Source: Alphaproteobacteria bacterium HGW-Alphaproteobacteria-6
GTDB lineage: Bacteria; Pseudomonadota; Alphaproteobacteria; Rhodobacterales; Rhodobacteraceae
Reading direction: 5' to 3'
NCBI GenBank assembly: GCA_002841115.1
Contig: PHEC01000015.1
Location: 1 to 33,543 of the forward strand
Length of the DNA: 33,543 nt
Position numbers and translations under genes: made by a program. Under the pieces are notes generated by a model. That model was not told where the DNA came from. It was given only the letters and a program-made list of their open reading frames with translations, and did not search any database. How positions within the stretch are numbered: position 1 is the stretch's first letter; every line of letters begins with the position of its first letter. This document shows, piece by piece, positions 17,576 through 25,438 of this stretch.

Positions 17576-19951
17576 ATGAGCAGCGCCGATGAACCCGACG
17601 CCTTCGAGGCCGCGTCCCTCTCCGCCCGCGCGATGGCGGCGCGGCCGGCGCCCTATCTCGACGGGCTGAACCCCGCACAGCGCGCCGCGGTCGAGGCGCT
17701 GCAGGGGCCGGTCCTGATGCTCGCCGGCGCCGGCACCGGCAAGACCCGGGCGCTGACCGCGCGGATTGCGCATATTCTGGCGCGCGGGCAGGCGCGGCCG
17801 AACGAGATCCTCGCGGTCACCTTCACCAACAAGGCGGCGCGCGAGATGAAGGAGCGGGTCGGCCGGCTGATGGGCCAGACGGTCGAGGGCATGCCCTGGC
17901 TCGGCACCTTCCATTCGCTCTGCGCCCGGATGCTGCGCCGCCATGCCGAACTGGTCGGGCTGAAGTCCAACTTCACCATTCTCGACACCGACGACCAGAT
18001 CCGGCTGATGAAACAGCTGATCGCCGCCGCCAACATCGACGAGAAACGCTGGCCGGCGCGCCAGCTTGCCGGGCTGATCGACGGCTGGAAGAACCGCGCG
18101 ATCAGCCCCGACCGGGTGCCGGCGGCCGAGGCGGCCGGCTTCAACGGCATCGGCACCGAGCTTTACGCCGCCTATCAGGACCGGCTGCGGGTGCTGAACG
18201 CCACCGATTTCGGCGATCTTCTCCTGCATGTGGTGACCATCCTTCAGGCCCATCCGGACGTTCTGGCCGAGTATCAGCGCTGGCTGCGCTACATCCTTGT
18301 CGACGAATACCAGGACACCAATGTCGCGCAGTATCTGTGGCTCAGGCTGCTGGCGCAGGGGCACCGCAACATCTGCTGCGTCGGCGACGACGACCAGTCG
18401 ATCTATGGCTGGCGCGGCGCCGAGGTCGGCAACATCCTGCGCTTCGAGACGGATTTCCCCGGTGCCACGGTGATCCGGCTGGAACAGAACTACCGCTCGA
18501 CCGAACATATCCTTGCCGCCGCCTCGGGGCTGATCGCCGCCAATGCCGGACGGCTCGGCAAGACGCTGTGGACCGAGGCGCGGGGCGGCGAGAAGGTGCG
18601 CCTGATCGGCCACTGGGACGGCGAGGAAGAGGCGCGCTGGATCGGCGAGGAGGCCGAGGCGCTGCAACGCGGCACCAGGGGCATGGACCCGGTCGGCCTT
18701 GACGATCAGGCGATCCTGGTCCGCGCCAGCCACCAGATGCGCGCCTTCGAGGACCGTTTCCTGACCATCGGCCTGCCCTACCGGGTGATCGGCGGCCCGC
18801 GCTTCTACGAGCGGCTGGAGATTCGCGACGCGATGGCCTATTTCCGTCTCGCCGTCTCGCCCGCTGACGATCTGGCGTTCGAGCGGGTGGTCAACACCCC
18901 CAAGCGCGGGCTTGGCGACAAGGCGGTGCAGACCATCCAGATGCAGGCGCGCGAGGATGGCAGCAGCCTTCTGGACGGCGCGCGTCATGCCGTCGCATCC
19001 GGGCGGATCGGCGCCAGGGGCGGTGCGGCGCTGCGCGTCCTTGTCGAGGGCGTCGAGCGCTGGCACCGCGCGACGCAGGCGGCCGACCACGACCCTGTCC
19101 GGCTGGCCGAGACGATCCTTGACGAATCGGGCTATACCGCGATGTGGCAGGCCGACAAGACGCCCGAGGCGCCGGGCCGGTTGGAAAACCTCAAGGAACT
19201 GGTCAAGGCGCTGGAGCAGTTTCAGAACCTTCAGGGTTTTCTGGAACATGTCGCGCTGATCATGGACAACCAGAGCGAGGACGCGGCCGAGAAGATCACC
19301 ATCATGACGCTGCATGCCGCCAAGGGGCTGGAGTTTCCGGTGGTCTTCCTGCCGGGCTGGGAGGACGGGCTGTTTCCCTCGCAGCGCTCGATGGACGAAA
19401 GCGGGCTGAAGGGGCTGGAGGAGGAGCGCCGGCTGGCCTATGTCGGCATCACCCGGGCCGAACGGCTTGCCACCATCTCCTTTGCCGGCAACCGCCGGGT
19501 TTACGGCCAGTGGCAAAGCCAGCTGCCCTCGCGCTTCATCGACGAATTGCCGGCGGATGATGTCGAGGTGCTGACCCCGCCGGGGCTTTACGGCGGCGGT
19601 TTCGGTGCCGCCGGCATGGCTTCGGGCGGTGCAAGCGGGATCGAGGATCGCGCTGCGCGCGCCGATGTCTACAATTCGCCGGGCTGGAAACGGATGGCCG
19701 ACCGGGCCGCGACGCGCCCGCTCGGCCAGCCGCGCGAGGCGCGCCATGTGGTGATCGACCTTGACGCGATCTCGGCCTTCACCGAGGGCGACCGGGTGTT
19801 TCACACCAAGTTCGGCAATGGCACGGTCGAGGCGGTCGAGGGCGACAAGCTTTGCGTTGCCTTCGACAAGGCCGGGGTCAAGCATGTGCTGGCCGGTTTC
19901 GTGACCGCCGCCGATCTGGCCGCGCGGGCCGCCGACGACATTCCCTTCTGA
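17576..19951 (+). CDS. uvrD: UvrD/PcrA-type DNA helicase (superfamily 1A)
   Basis: 3'-5' DNA helicase for nucleotide excision repair, mismatch repair and clearing of stalled replication or transcription complexes. The 791-residue protein has all superfamily 1 motifs: Q motif LNPAQRAAVEAL (31-42), Walker A GAGTGKT (51-57), AVTFTNKAAREMKERV, the DEYQDTN Walker B box, VGDDDQSIYGWRGA, LEQNYRST, VNTPKRGLG, TLHAAKGLEFPVVFLPGWEDG and EERRLAYVGITRA. The C-terminal tail carries a Tudor-like FNHTKFG-type segment (GDRVFHTKFGNGTVEAVEGDKL, about residues 740-765) that in PcrA/UvrD contacts RNA polymerase. Start: ATG at 17576. The gene is convergent with the ccsR array. Confidence 0.95.
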   Translation: MSSADEPDAFEAASLSARAMAARPAPYLDGLNPAQRAAVEALQGPVLMLAGAGTGKTRALTARIAHILARGQARPNEILAVTFTNKAAREMKERVGRLMGQTVEGMPWLGTFHSLCARMLRRHAELVGLKSNFTILDTDDQIRLMKQLIAAANIDEKRWPARQLAGLIDGWKNRAISPDRVPAAEAAGFNGIGTELYAAYQDRLRVLNATDFGDLLLHVVTILQAHPDVLAEYQRWLRYILVDEYQDTNVAQYLWLRLLAQGHRNICCVGDDDQSIYGWRGAEVGNILRFETDFPGATVIRLEQNYRSTEHILAAASGLIAANAGRLGKTLWTEARGGEKVRLIGHWDGEEEARWIGEEAEALQRGTRGMDPVGLDDQAILVRASHQMRAFEDRFLTIGLPYRVIGGPRFYERLEIRDAMAYFRLAVSPADDLAFERVVNTPKRGLGDKAVQTIQMQAREDGSSLLDGARHAVASGRIGARGGAALRVLVEGVERWHRATQAADHDPVRLAETILDESGYTAMWQADKTPEAPGRLENLKELVKALEQFQNLQGFLEHVALIMDNQSEDAAEKITIMTLHAAKGLEFPVVFLPGWEDGLFPSQRSMDESGLKGLEEERRLAYVGITRAERLATISFAGNRRVYGQWQSQLPSRFIDELPADDVEVLTPPGLYGGGFGAAGMASGGASGIEDRAARADVYNSPGWKRMADRAATRPLGQPREARHVVIDLDAISAFTEGDRVFHTKFGNGTVEAVEGDKLCVAFDKAGVKHVLAGFVTAADLAARAADDIPF

Positions 19952-19983
19952 AGCGCCGGACCCGGTCGGGCCGTTGCAGGCCT

Positions 19984-20010
19984 CCGGCGGGGGTATTTGG
20001 CAACGAAGAA
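19984..20010. repeat. REP-like intergenic element after uvrD
   Basis: A short block CCGGCGGGGGTATTTGGC followed by AACGAAGAA sits 33 bases past the uvrD stop. From memory this string recurs behind genes in Rhodobacteraceae; the other REP-like block in this window is at 16270-16316. The rest of 19952-20080 shows no gene. Confidence 0.4.
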
Positions 20011-20079
20011 TTGCCGGCGCGCCGAGGTTGTCGCGCGGGCGCCATGGTGGCGGCCCGCGGCCGCATCGGTCCGGTTGCG

Positions 20080-20154
20080 AAAAAAAACGGCGGCGCCCGG
20101 GAGGAGGTGGGCACCGCCGTTCACAACGCCGACCCCAGGGAGGAGGAGGGGGCC
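20080..20154 (-). ncRNA. ccsR4: CcsR-like small RNA, fourth unit, with terminator
   Basis: Two hairpins whose loops carry CCTCCTCCC on the minus strand, at 20138-20146 and 20099-20107. The first has a short stem (four G-C pairs, extendable by CCGAC/GTCGG at 20129-20133 and 20160-20164). The second has a 12-base stem (20087-20098 with 20109-20120, one mismatch) followed by seven T residues, so it also reads as an intrinsic terminator for the whole array. The symbol is assigned by analogy to the R. sphaeroides CcsR1-4 small RNAs, named for their conserved CCUCCUCCC motif. Confidence 0.8.
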
Positions 20155-20175
20155 TTCGTGTCGGTTGCAAAGAGA

Positions 20176-20246
20176 CGGCGGCACCCGGGAGGAGGTGGGC
20201 GCCGCCGCCCTTCACTGTGCCCGGCCCCAGGGAGGAGGAAGGGGCC
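20176..20246 (-). ncRNA. ccsR3: CcsR-like small RNA, third unit
   Basis: CCTCCTCCC loops on the minus strand at 20230-20238 (stem ggcccc 20223-20228 / ggggcc 20241-20246) and 20187-20195 (11-pair stem 20176-20186 / 20197-20207 with one mismatch, followed by TCTCTTT). Same two-hairpin plan as the other units. In R. sphaeroides the homologues act in oxidative stress and C1 metabolism and are cut from a common transcript; here this is inferred from the layout. Confidence 0.8.
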
Positions 20247-20293
20247 TTGCGCGTCCGCTCCGGAGTGCCCCTGCGGGGGGTCCGGTAGTTGGT

Positions 20294-20330
20294 CTGCCAA
20301 GGCGGCCGGTCGCGGCCGGTCCTGTGGCAG
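20294..20330 (-). ncRNA. Motif-free hairpin between the second and third CcsR units
   Basis: A 37-base hairpin built from ctgccaagg / cct(g)tggcag around an inner ggccg/cggcc stem. It has no CCTCCTCCC loop and fills the longest linker of the array (112 bases between motifs against about 40-61 for the other linkers). It could insulate or mark a processing boundary; it is seen in the sequence, its role is inferred. Confidence 0.45.
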
Positions 20331-20337
20331 GGAAGGT

Positions 20338-20409
20338 GCGGCGACCCCGAGGGAGGAGGTTCGGGATCGCCGCCCCTGTCACGGGCCCCCGGGAGGAGGT
20401 GGAGGCCCG
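20338..20409 (-). ncRNA. ccsR2: CcsR-like small RNA, second unit
   Basis: CCTCCTCCC loops on the minus strand at 20391-20399 (stem cgggcccc.../...aggcccg, one mismatch, 20382-20409) and 20351-20359 (long stem gcggcgaccccga / tcgggatcgccgc, one mismatch, 20338-20373). Motif spacing within the pair is 40 bases, close to the 39, 43 and 39 of the other pairs. Confidence 0.8.
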
Positions 20410-20448
20410 CAGTGCGTTTCCGGCGCCCTTCGGGGCCGGTATCAGGCA

Positions 20449-20521
20449 GCGGCGGCATCAGGGAGGAGGCGATGCCGCCGCTTGTCCCCGCGGCCCTCAG
20501 GGAGGAGGAGGAGGGCCGCGG
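20449..20521 (-). ncRNA. ccsR1: CcsR-like small RNA, first unit
   Basis: CCTCCTCCC loops on the minus strand at 20500-20508 and 20461-20469. Both stems are perfect 11-bp (20488-20498 with 20511-20521; 20449-20459 with 20471-20481). The unit starts ten bases after the DUF1127 stop codon, so it should be released from that mRNA by cleavage. Unequal stem sequences with identical loops show that the loop is what is conserved. Confidence 0.82.
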
Positions 20522-20530
20522 AAAGCTGTC

Positions 20531-20746
20531 TCAGTTGCCGTAGGCGGCCTCGATCGCGATCGAGTCGATCGTCGAGCGGTGCAGGCCGAGGTCGTTCAGG
20601 TCGCGGTCGCTGAGCAGGTTCAACTCGCGCACCGTCTCGCGGTAGACCCGGTAGCGCTGGCGCGCCTCGCGCAGGCCGACGAAGAAGGCGTGGATCCGCT
20701 CGGCAAGGCCGGTGTCGGCGCCGCGGATGAGGTTGATGCTGGCCAT
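20531..20746 (-). CDS. ccaF1: DUF1127 small protein, CcaF1-like
   Basis: A 71-residue, Arg-rich protein with the DUF1127 (YjiS-like) end: VRELNLLSDRDLNDLGLHRSTIDSIA. In R. sphaeroides the homologous gene RSP_6037 (ccaF1) is cotranscribed with CcsR1-4 and its product binds RNA and influences their maturation; the same order is seen here, with the first sRNA hairpin ten bases after the stop. Start: ATG at 20746 gives MASINLIRG, with AAAGGG about seven bases upstream; an open frame continues upstream but is unlike the family. In R. sphaeroides the promoter is of the RpoHI/RpoHII stress type; no clear match was found here. Confidence 0.88.
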   Translation of the reverse strand: MASINLIRGADTGLAERIHAFFVGLREARQRYRVYRETVRELNLLSDRDLNDLGLHRSTIDSIAIEAAYGN

Positions 20747-21480
20747 GTCATGTGCCCTTTCATTTCGCTTCGGCACCGCTATCGGCGCCGTTGTGATGAA
20801 GATGGACCTCATGCTGCGAGTGCACAATACCCCGCGGACTCAATGCCGCTATGCAGCAATTGCATGGCGTGCGGTTTCGATTTTGCCTTCCGTAACGGCA
20901 CGTTGCACAATTTTGTCACAATCGGGCGGGGGCGGCATGGCCCGTTGCGCGGTGCCGGATCGGGGCGCGTTCCGCGCCAGCGCGAGGGCGCCCGTTGCGG
21001 GGCGATGCGGATGGCAGATCAAGGTCCGCGCCCGCCCGCGCGAGGCCGCTGCGGGACCGGCGGCAGGGCGGGGCACAGGTCGTGATGCGTGGTTCGGCGG
21101 TTTTCCGGGCTTTCATGGCACCTGCCTGGGGTCGCCTCGATAAATCGAATCACGCATCGGTGTCAGGCCCGTGATTCGGTCGATATTTGGCAGGTTCACG
21201 ATAATTCCGGCCGGGTGATCGCCGCGTCTTGCAGGGATCCGGCACCGCCATCTGTGACTATTGTGCAGCATGCGGGATTTCATGGCACCGTGCAGGTCAA
21301 GAGAAATTTATCTATATGTGGTAGCTGGTATCTCTAAAAACTCAATTTGTGCTAGAGCTGATGAGATAATGCCACCGCCACTTCGCTTTTCGTTGCAATT
21401 CTTCGGCTCGATCGGCCTGGTTTTCCTGAGAGGTGAGAGAAGAAAATCGTTGCGTGGGGGTAAATCCCATGGCATCGATG
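20747..21480. other. Long intergenic region between ccaF1 and the dcw leader
   Basis: About 730 bases with no supported protein gene. It must hold the ccaF1 promoter (minus strand) and the dcw/UpsM promoter (plus strand). The part 21170-21480 is clearly more A/T-rich than the rest of the window. Seen within it: a hairpin with perfect 9-bp arms cgaatcacg (21146-21154) / cgtgattcg (21170-21178); two copies of tttcatggcacc about 170 bases apart (near 21112 and 21278); and a GATAAT -10-like hexamer at 21365-21370 without a clear -35. No tRNA, RNase P RNA or known riboswitch pattern was recognised. Confidence 0.5.
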
Positions 21481-21489
21481 ATCACACGA

Positions 21490-21710
21490 TGAGGACGGGC
21501 TGACAGACGGGGCAGCAAGACCCCAAAGAGGCGAAGTCAGGGTTCATACAGGCACCCGCTTTCATCCGACGAAGAAGATCCGGCGCGCGAGCGAGCAGCA
21601 TCCCCCCAGGTGGCATGCGCAGCCGGGCAAACCCGGCAACGGGACCCAGAGATGGGACGAGGGCGGCGGATCGGGCAGTGGCAGCAGCCCGATCCGCCGT
21701 TGTCGTATTT
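21490..21710 (+). ncRNA. upsM: UpsM-like small RNA from the mraZ 5' leader
   Basis: In Rhodobacter sphaeroides the abundant sRNA UpsM, about 200 nt, arises from the mraZ leader by partial termination and RNase E cleavage. Here the leader has the same plan: an intrinsic terminator at 21665-21710 placed 55 bases before mraZ, and several small hairpins upstream (ggggcagcaagacccc at about 21514-21529; gccggg-caaa-cccggc at 21622-21637). The 5' end is not seen directly and is set by expected length. Position next to ccaF1-ccsR also matches R. sphaeroides gene order as remembered. Confidence 0.6.
21665..21710 (+). terminator. Intrinsic terminator or attenuator before mraZ
   Basis: A perfect 12-bp stem ggcggatcgggc (21665-21676) / gcccgatccgcc (21687-21698) with a 10-base loop, followed by GTTGTCGTATTT. 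Located upstream of the first dcw gene, it would stop part of the transcripts and so both make the small RNA and limit dcw expression. Confidence 0.75.
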
Positions 21711-21765
21711 CCGGGCCGGGTCAGGACGGTGACGGGGGCAAGGACAGTGACGGGAGCGCGGGCCA

Positions 21766-22245
21766 TTGGCACGCAGGTTCAGAGGTTCGGGTATCTACAA
21801 GGTCGACGCGAAGGGTCGCGTCTCGATTCCCGCACCCTTTCGTCGCGTCATCGAGGCCTCGGACCCGGACTGGACGGAAGGCCAGCGCCCCAGCGTCGTC
21901 GTCGTCCATGGCCCGGAAGACCGCAAATGGCTTGAGGTCTTCTCGATGGAGGCGGTGAACGAGATCGACCAGCAGATCTCGCGGATGCAGCGCGCCTCGG
22001 AACATCGCCGCAGGAACGAGGATCTGATGTTCGGCCAGGTGGTCGAGTTGCAGGTCGACGATGACGGCCGGCTGTTGTTGCCGCAAAAGCTGCGCGACCA
22101 GATCGGGCTTGCGAGCGAGGCCTATTTCATCTCGGCCGGGGACTACTTCACCATCTGGAACCCCGAGACCCACAAGGCGATGGGCGGCTTCGACCCCGAT
22201 TACGACGATCCGCGGGTGCATCTGCCGCCGCTTGCGGGGCCCTGA
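21766..22245 (+). CDS. mraZ: Transcriptional regulator MraZ
   Basis: First gene of the division and cell wall cluster; a DNA-binding protein that usually represses its own operon. The 159-residue product has two AbrB-like SpoVT units (ARRFRGSGIYKVDAKGRVSIPAPFR at 2-26, and VVELQVDDDGRLLLPQKLRDQIGL around 95-118). Start: the codon at 21766 is TTG, the only start that gives the family N-terminus ARRFRG; a GGGAG lies about nine bases upstream. Clear MraZ boxes (repeated TGGG-type direct repeats) were not seen, only one GTGGGG at 21454. rsmH follows after three bases. Confidence 0.93.
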   Translation: MARRFRGSGIYKVDAKGRVSIPAPFRRVIEASDPDWTEGQRPSVVVVHGPEDRKWLEVFSMEAVNEIDQQISRMQRASEHRRRNEDLMFGQVVELQVDDDGRLLLPQKLRDQIGLASEAYFISAGDYFTIWNPETHKAMGGFDPDYDDPRVHLPPLAGP

Positions 22246-22248
22246 GCG

Positions 22249-23250
22249 ATGGCCGCCGCGCGCGCCCGCACCACCCCGCCCCCAGCGCCCTCTCCCCATG
22301 TGCCGGTCCTGCTTGGCCCCCTCTTGCGGGCGGTGGCACCGGTCAGCGGCGTCTGGGTCGACGGCACTTTCGGCGCCGGCGGCTATGCCCGTGCGCTGCT
22401 GGCGGCCGGGGCGGCGCAGGTGATCGGCATCGACCGCGACCCCGGCGCCCTTGCCCTGGCGGCGCCCTGGGCCGGCGACTTCGGCGACCGGCTGCGGCTG
22501 ATCGAGGGTCGGTTTTCCGAACTCGACCGGCTGGCCGGCGCGCCGGTCGATGGGGTGGTGCTCGATCTCGGGGTGTCGTCGATGCAGCTTGACCAGCCCG
22601 GGCGCGGCTTTTCCTTCCAGAAGGACGGCCCGCTTGACATGCGGATGGGCGCCGAGGGGCCGACCGCCGCCGATCTGGTCAATACCCTGCCCGAGGCCGA
22701 CCTTGCCGACATCCTCTTTCACTATGGCGAGGAACGCGCGGCGCGCCGGATCGCCCGGGCCATCCTTGCCGCGCGCCCGCTTGCCACGACCCGGGATCTG
22801 GCCGCGCTGGTCGAGCGCTGCCTGCCGCGCCCCAAGCCCGGGCAAAGCCATCCCGCGACCCGCAGTTTCCAGGCGATCCGCATCGCGGTGAACGACGAGT
22901 TCGGCGAGCTTGCCGGCGGTCTCGAGGCCGCCGAGCGGGCGCTGCGCCCGGGTGGCTGGCTGGCGGTGGTGACCTTCCATTCGCTCGAGGACCGCGTCGT
23001 CAAGCGGTTCATGGCGTCGCGGTCCGGTGCCGACGGGCAGGGCAGCCGCCATGCCCCGGTGCAAAGCCGGGCCCGGCCGGCCTTCACCCTGGCGACGCGG
23101 CGCGCGATCGCGCCCGATGCCGCCGAACTGGCGGCCAATCCGCGGGCCCGCTCGGCCCGGCTGAGGGTCGCGCGGCGCAGCGATGCCCCGGCCGGGGCCA
23201 GCGACCGGGCGGCGCTCGGCCTGCCGCAACTCGCGCTGAAGGGACGCTAG
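22249..23250 (+). CDS. rsmH: 16S rRNA (cytosine-1402-N4) methyltransferase
   Basis: Methylates C1402 in the ribosome P site using S-adenosylmethionine. The 333-residue protein has [10 protein letters not shown] (residues 17-26), the SAM-binding [15 protein letters not shown] (37-51), [29 protein letters not shown] and the closing [12 protein letters not shown] motif. The N-terminal 16 residues are Pro/Ala-rich and not conserved. It sits in the normal dcw position between mraZ and ftsL. Confidence 0.96.
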   Translation: MAAARARTTPPPAPSPHVPVLLGPLLRAVAPVSGVWVDGTFGAGGYARALLAAGAAQVIGIDRDPGALALAAPWAGDFGDRLRLIEGRFSELDRLAGAPVDGVVLDLGVSSMQLDQPGRGFSFQKDGPLDMRMGAEGPTAADLVNTLPEADLADILFHYGEERAARRIARAILAARPLATTRDLAALVERCLPRPKPGQSHPATRSFQAIRIAVNDEFGELAGGLEAAERALRPGGWLAVVTFHSLEDRVVKRFMASRSGADGQGSRHAPVQSRARPAFTLATRRAIAPDAAELAANPRARSARLRVARRSDAPAGASDRAALGLPQLALKGR

Positions 23251-23254
23251 CATC

Positions 23255-23614
23255 ATGCGCAACCTTGCCTTCGTGCTGAGCGTGCTGTCGGTCATGGGGC
23301 TGGCCTTCTGGGCCTACCGCGAGAATTACCGCACCCAGGGCGAAATGGCCGAGGTGCGCGCGCTCAGGGACGAGATCGGCCGACTGCGCGAAAGCCTTGG
23401 CGTGCTCAGGGCCGAATGGGCCTATCTCAACCGCCCCGACCGGCTGCGCGAACTGGCCGACATGAATTTCGTGCGTCTCGGCCTGCTGCCGCTCGAGCCG
23501 CGCCAGTTCGGCACGATCGCCGACATTCCCTATCCCTTGCCGCCGTCGTCGGGCGGCCTTGCCGTCATCGGCGAGCCGGTCGACACCGTCGCCGAACAGG
23601 AGGCCCGGCCATGA
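23255..23614 (+). CDS. ftsL: Cell division protein FtsL
   Basis: Small bitopic divisome protein that joins FtsB/FtsQ and activates septal peptidoglycan synthesis. The 119-residue product has one membrane segment at about 3-20, then a coiled coil (EMAEVRALRDEIGRLRESLGVLRAEWAYL) and the conserved RPDRLRELADMNF segment. The four-base overlap with ftsI (ATGA at 23611) indicates coupled translation. Identification rests on position and shape, as FtsL sequences are weakly conserved. Confidence 0.9.
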   Translation: MRNLAFVLSVLSVMGLAFWAYRENYRTQGEMAEVRALRDEIGRLRESLGVLRAEWAYLNRPDRLRELADMNFVRLGLLPLEPRQFGTIADIPYPLPPSSGGLAVIGEPVDTVAEQEARP

Positions 23615-25416
23615 CCCGCACGCCCTTGCGCCCGCTGGCGCGCATCCTGTCCGCCCGCGACCGGGGCGAGAACCCCGATACGATCGAGCGCGAGAACATC
23701 CGCCTCCGGCGCGAGGCGCTGCGCGACCGTTCGCGGCAGCGGGCCGAGGGGCGGCTGCTGCTGCTCGGGGTGGCGTTTCTGGTGGCCTTTGCCGCAGTCG
23801 GGCTGCAGATGGGTGCGCTGGCCGCCAGCGAGCCGGCCGAGCCGCGCCGCGCGACCACCGGCGAGACGATCGCCACCCAGCGTGCCGACATCCTTGACCG
23901 TCAGGGCCGGGTGCTGGCGACCAACCTGGTCACCCATGCGCTTTACGCCCAGCCCCAATTCATGGTCGATCCGCTTCGTGCGGCGCGCGAGCTTGCGGCG
24001 ATCTTTCCCGATCTCGACGCCGAGCGGCTGAAGGCGGATTTCACCGGCAAGCGCAAGTTTCTCTGGGTCAAGCGCAAGATCTCGCCCGAGCAGATGCAGC
24101 GGGTCCACGAGATCGGCGATCCGGGCCTGATGTTCGGCCCGCGCGAGATGCGGCTTTATCCCAACGGCACGCTGGCCGCGCATGTTCTGGGCGGCGCCGG
24201 CTTTGGCCGCGAGGGTGTCGGCTCGGCCGAGGTGATCGGTACCGCCGGGGTCGAGAAGGCCTTTGACGACTATCTGCGCGATCCGGCCAATGGCGGCGCG
24301 CCCTTGCGGCTGACGCTCGATCTGACGGTGCAGGCGGCGGTCGAGGAGGTGCTGGGCGGCGGCATGCGGCTGATGAATGCCAAGGGCGCGGCGGCGATCC
24401 TGATGGATGCGAAGACCGGCGAGATCGTGGCGCTGGCCTCGCTGCCCGACTTCGATCCCAACAGCCGGCCGCTGCCGCCGACCAAGGGCGATGCCGGCGA
24501 CAGCCCGCTGTTCAACCGCGCCGTGCAGGGCGTCTACGAGCTTGGCTCGACCTTCAAGATCTTTGCCATCGCCCAGGCGCTGGATCTGGGGCTGGTGCGG
24601 CCCGAGACGATGATCGACACCAAGGGCCCGATGGTCTGGGGCCGCTTCCGTATCCGCGATTTCCACAACTACGGGCCGGAACTGTCGGTGCGCGATGTCA
24701 TCGTGAAATCGTCGAACATCGGCACCGCCCATGTCGCGCAGCGCATCGGCGGGCCGCGGCAGCAGGACTTCCTGCGCCGCCTCGGCTTTTTCCAGCCGAC
24801 CCCGATCGAACTGGTCGAGGCACCGGGTGCGAAACCCTTGGTGCCGGCGAAATGGCCCGAGATCACCATGCTGACCGTCTCTTACGGCCACGGCGTCGCG
24901 GCCAGCCCGCTGCATCTGGCGGCGGCCTATGCGGCGATGGTCAATGGCGGCACAAGGGTTGCGCCGACCATCGTGCAGCGGTCGCCGGCCGAGGCCGCGG
25001 CGAAGTCCGCCGCGACCGGCGGCGAGGCGCTGATCCGGCCCGAGACCTCGGCGATCATCCGCGGCATGCTGCGCGAGGTCGTGCAGCGCGGCACCGCGAG
25101 CCTGGGCGAGGTGCCGGGCTATGCGGTCGGCGGCAAGACCGGCACCGCCGACAAGCCCAAGCCCTCGGGCGGCTATTACAAGGACAAGGTGGTGGCCACC
25201 TTCGCCTCGGTCTTTCCCGCCCATGACCCGGCCTACGTCCTGGTCGTCACCCTCGACGAGCCGGTCGATACCTCGGGCACCGAACCGCGCCGCACCGCCG
25301 GCTGGACCGCGGTGCCGGTCGGCGCCGAGATCATCCGCCGCGTCGCCCCGCTGATGGGCCTCAGACCCGAGGTTGAACCGCTTGCGGGAGCCGGCGTAAT
25401 ACGGGTGCGGAACTGA
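23611..25416 (+). CDS. ftsI: Septal peptidoglycan transpeptidase FtsI (PBP3)
   Basis: Class B penicillin-binding protein that cross-links septal peptidoglycan in the periplasm. The 601-residue protein has a cytoplasmic N-terminus, one membrane anchor (about 50-70), the dimerisation domain (from RADILDRQGRVLATN), and the transpeptidase domain with the active-site S-x-x-K in GSTFKI, SSN (VKSSNIGT) and the KTG motif (GGKTGTAD). Start: ATG at 23611, overlapping ftsL. The frame is open upstream in the shadow of ftsL, which was rejected. Confidence 0.95.
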   Translation: MTRTPLRPLARILSARDRGENPDTIERENIRLRREALRDRSRQRAEGRLLLLGVAFLVAFAAVGLQMGALAASEPAEPRRATTGETIATQRADILDRQGRVLATNLVTHALYAQPQFMVDPLRAARELAAIFPDLDAERLKADFTGKRKFLWVKRKISPEQMQRVHEIGDPGLMFGPREMRLYPNGTLAAHVLGGAGFGREGVGSAEVIGTAGVEKAFDDYLRDPANGGAPLRLTLDLTVQAAVEEVLGGGMRLMNAKGAAAILMDAKTGEIVALASLPDFDPNSRPLPPTKGDAGDSPLFNRAVQGVYELGSTFKIFAIAQALDLGLVRPETMIDTKGPMVWGRFRIRDFHNYGPELSVRDVIVKSSNIGTAHVAQRIGGPRQQDFLRRLGFFQPTPIELVEAPGAKPLVPAKWPEITMLTVSYGHGVAASPLHLAAAYAAMVNGGTRVAPTIVQRSPAEAAAKSAATGGEALIRPETSAIIRGMLREVVQRGTASLGEVPGYAVGGKTGTADKPKPSGGYYKDKVVATFASVFPAHDPAYVLVVTLDEPVDTSGTEPRRTAGWTAVPVGAEIIRRVAPLMGLRPEVEPLAGAGVIRVRN

Positions 25417-25438
25417 GGGCGGGCATGGGGCGCAGCAC

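Noticed and set aside
17543-20458. 971-residue minus-strand frame
   Set aside because: It is the shadow of uvrD and the sRNA array and has no recognisable domain.
20087-20521. CRISPR-like regular repeats
   Set aside because: The repeated part is only nine bases, each copy is the loop of its own hairpin with a different stem, spacing is in pairs, and no cas gene is near.
20747-20940. RpoH-type stress promoter for ccaF1
   Set aside because: Expected from R. sphaeroides, but no pair of -35 and -10 elements with suitable spacing could be defended by eye.
21430-21475. MraZ operator (TGGG direct repeats)
   Set aside because: Only one GTGGGG at 21454 and an opposing TCCCA were found; the three regularly spaced repeats expected are missing.
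21100-21760. RNase P RNA gene, which lies near mraZ in some alphaproteobacteria
   Set aside because: The conserved core strings of RNase P RNA (GAGGAAAGTCCGGGC and ACAGAA...) are absent on both strands.
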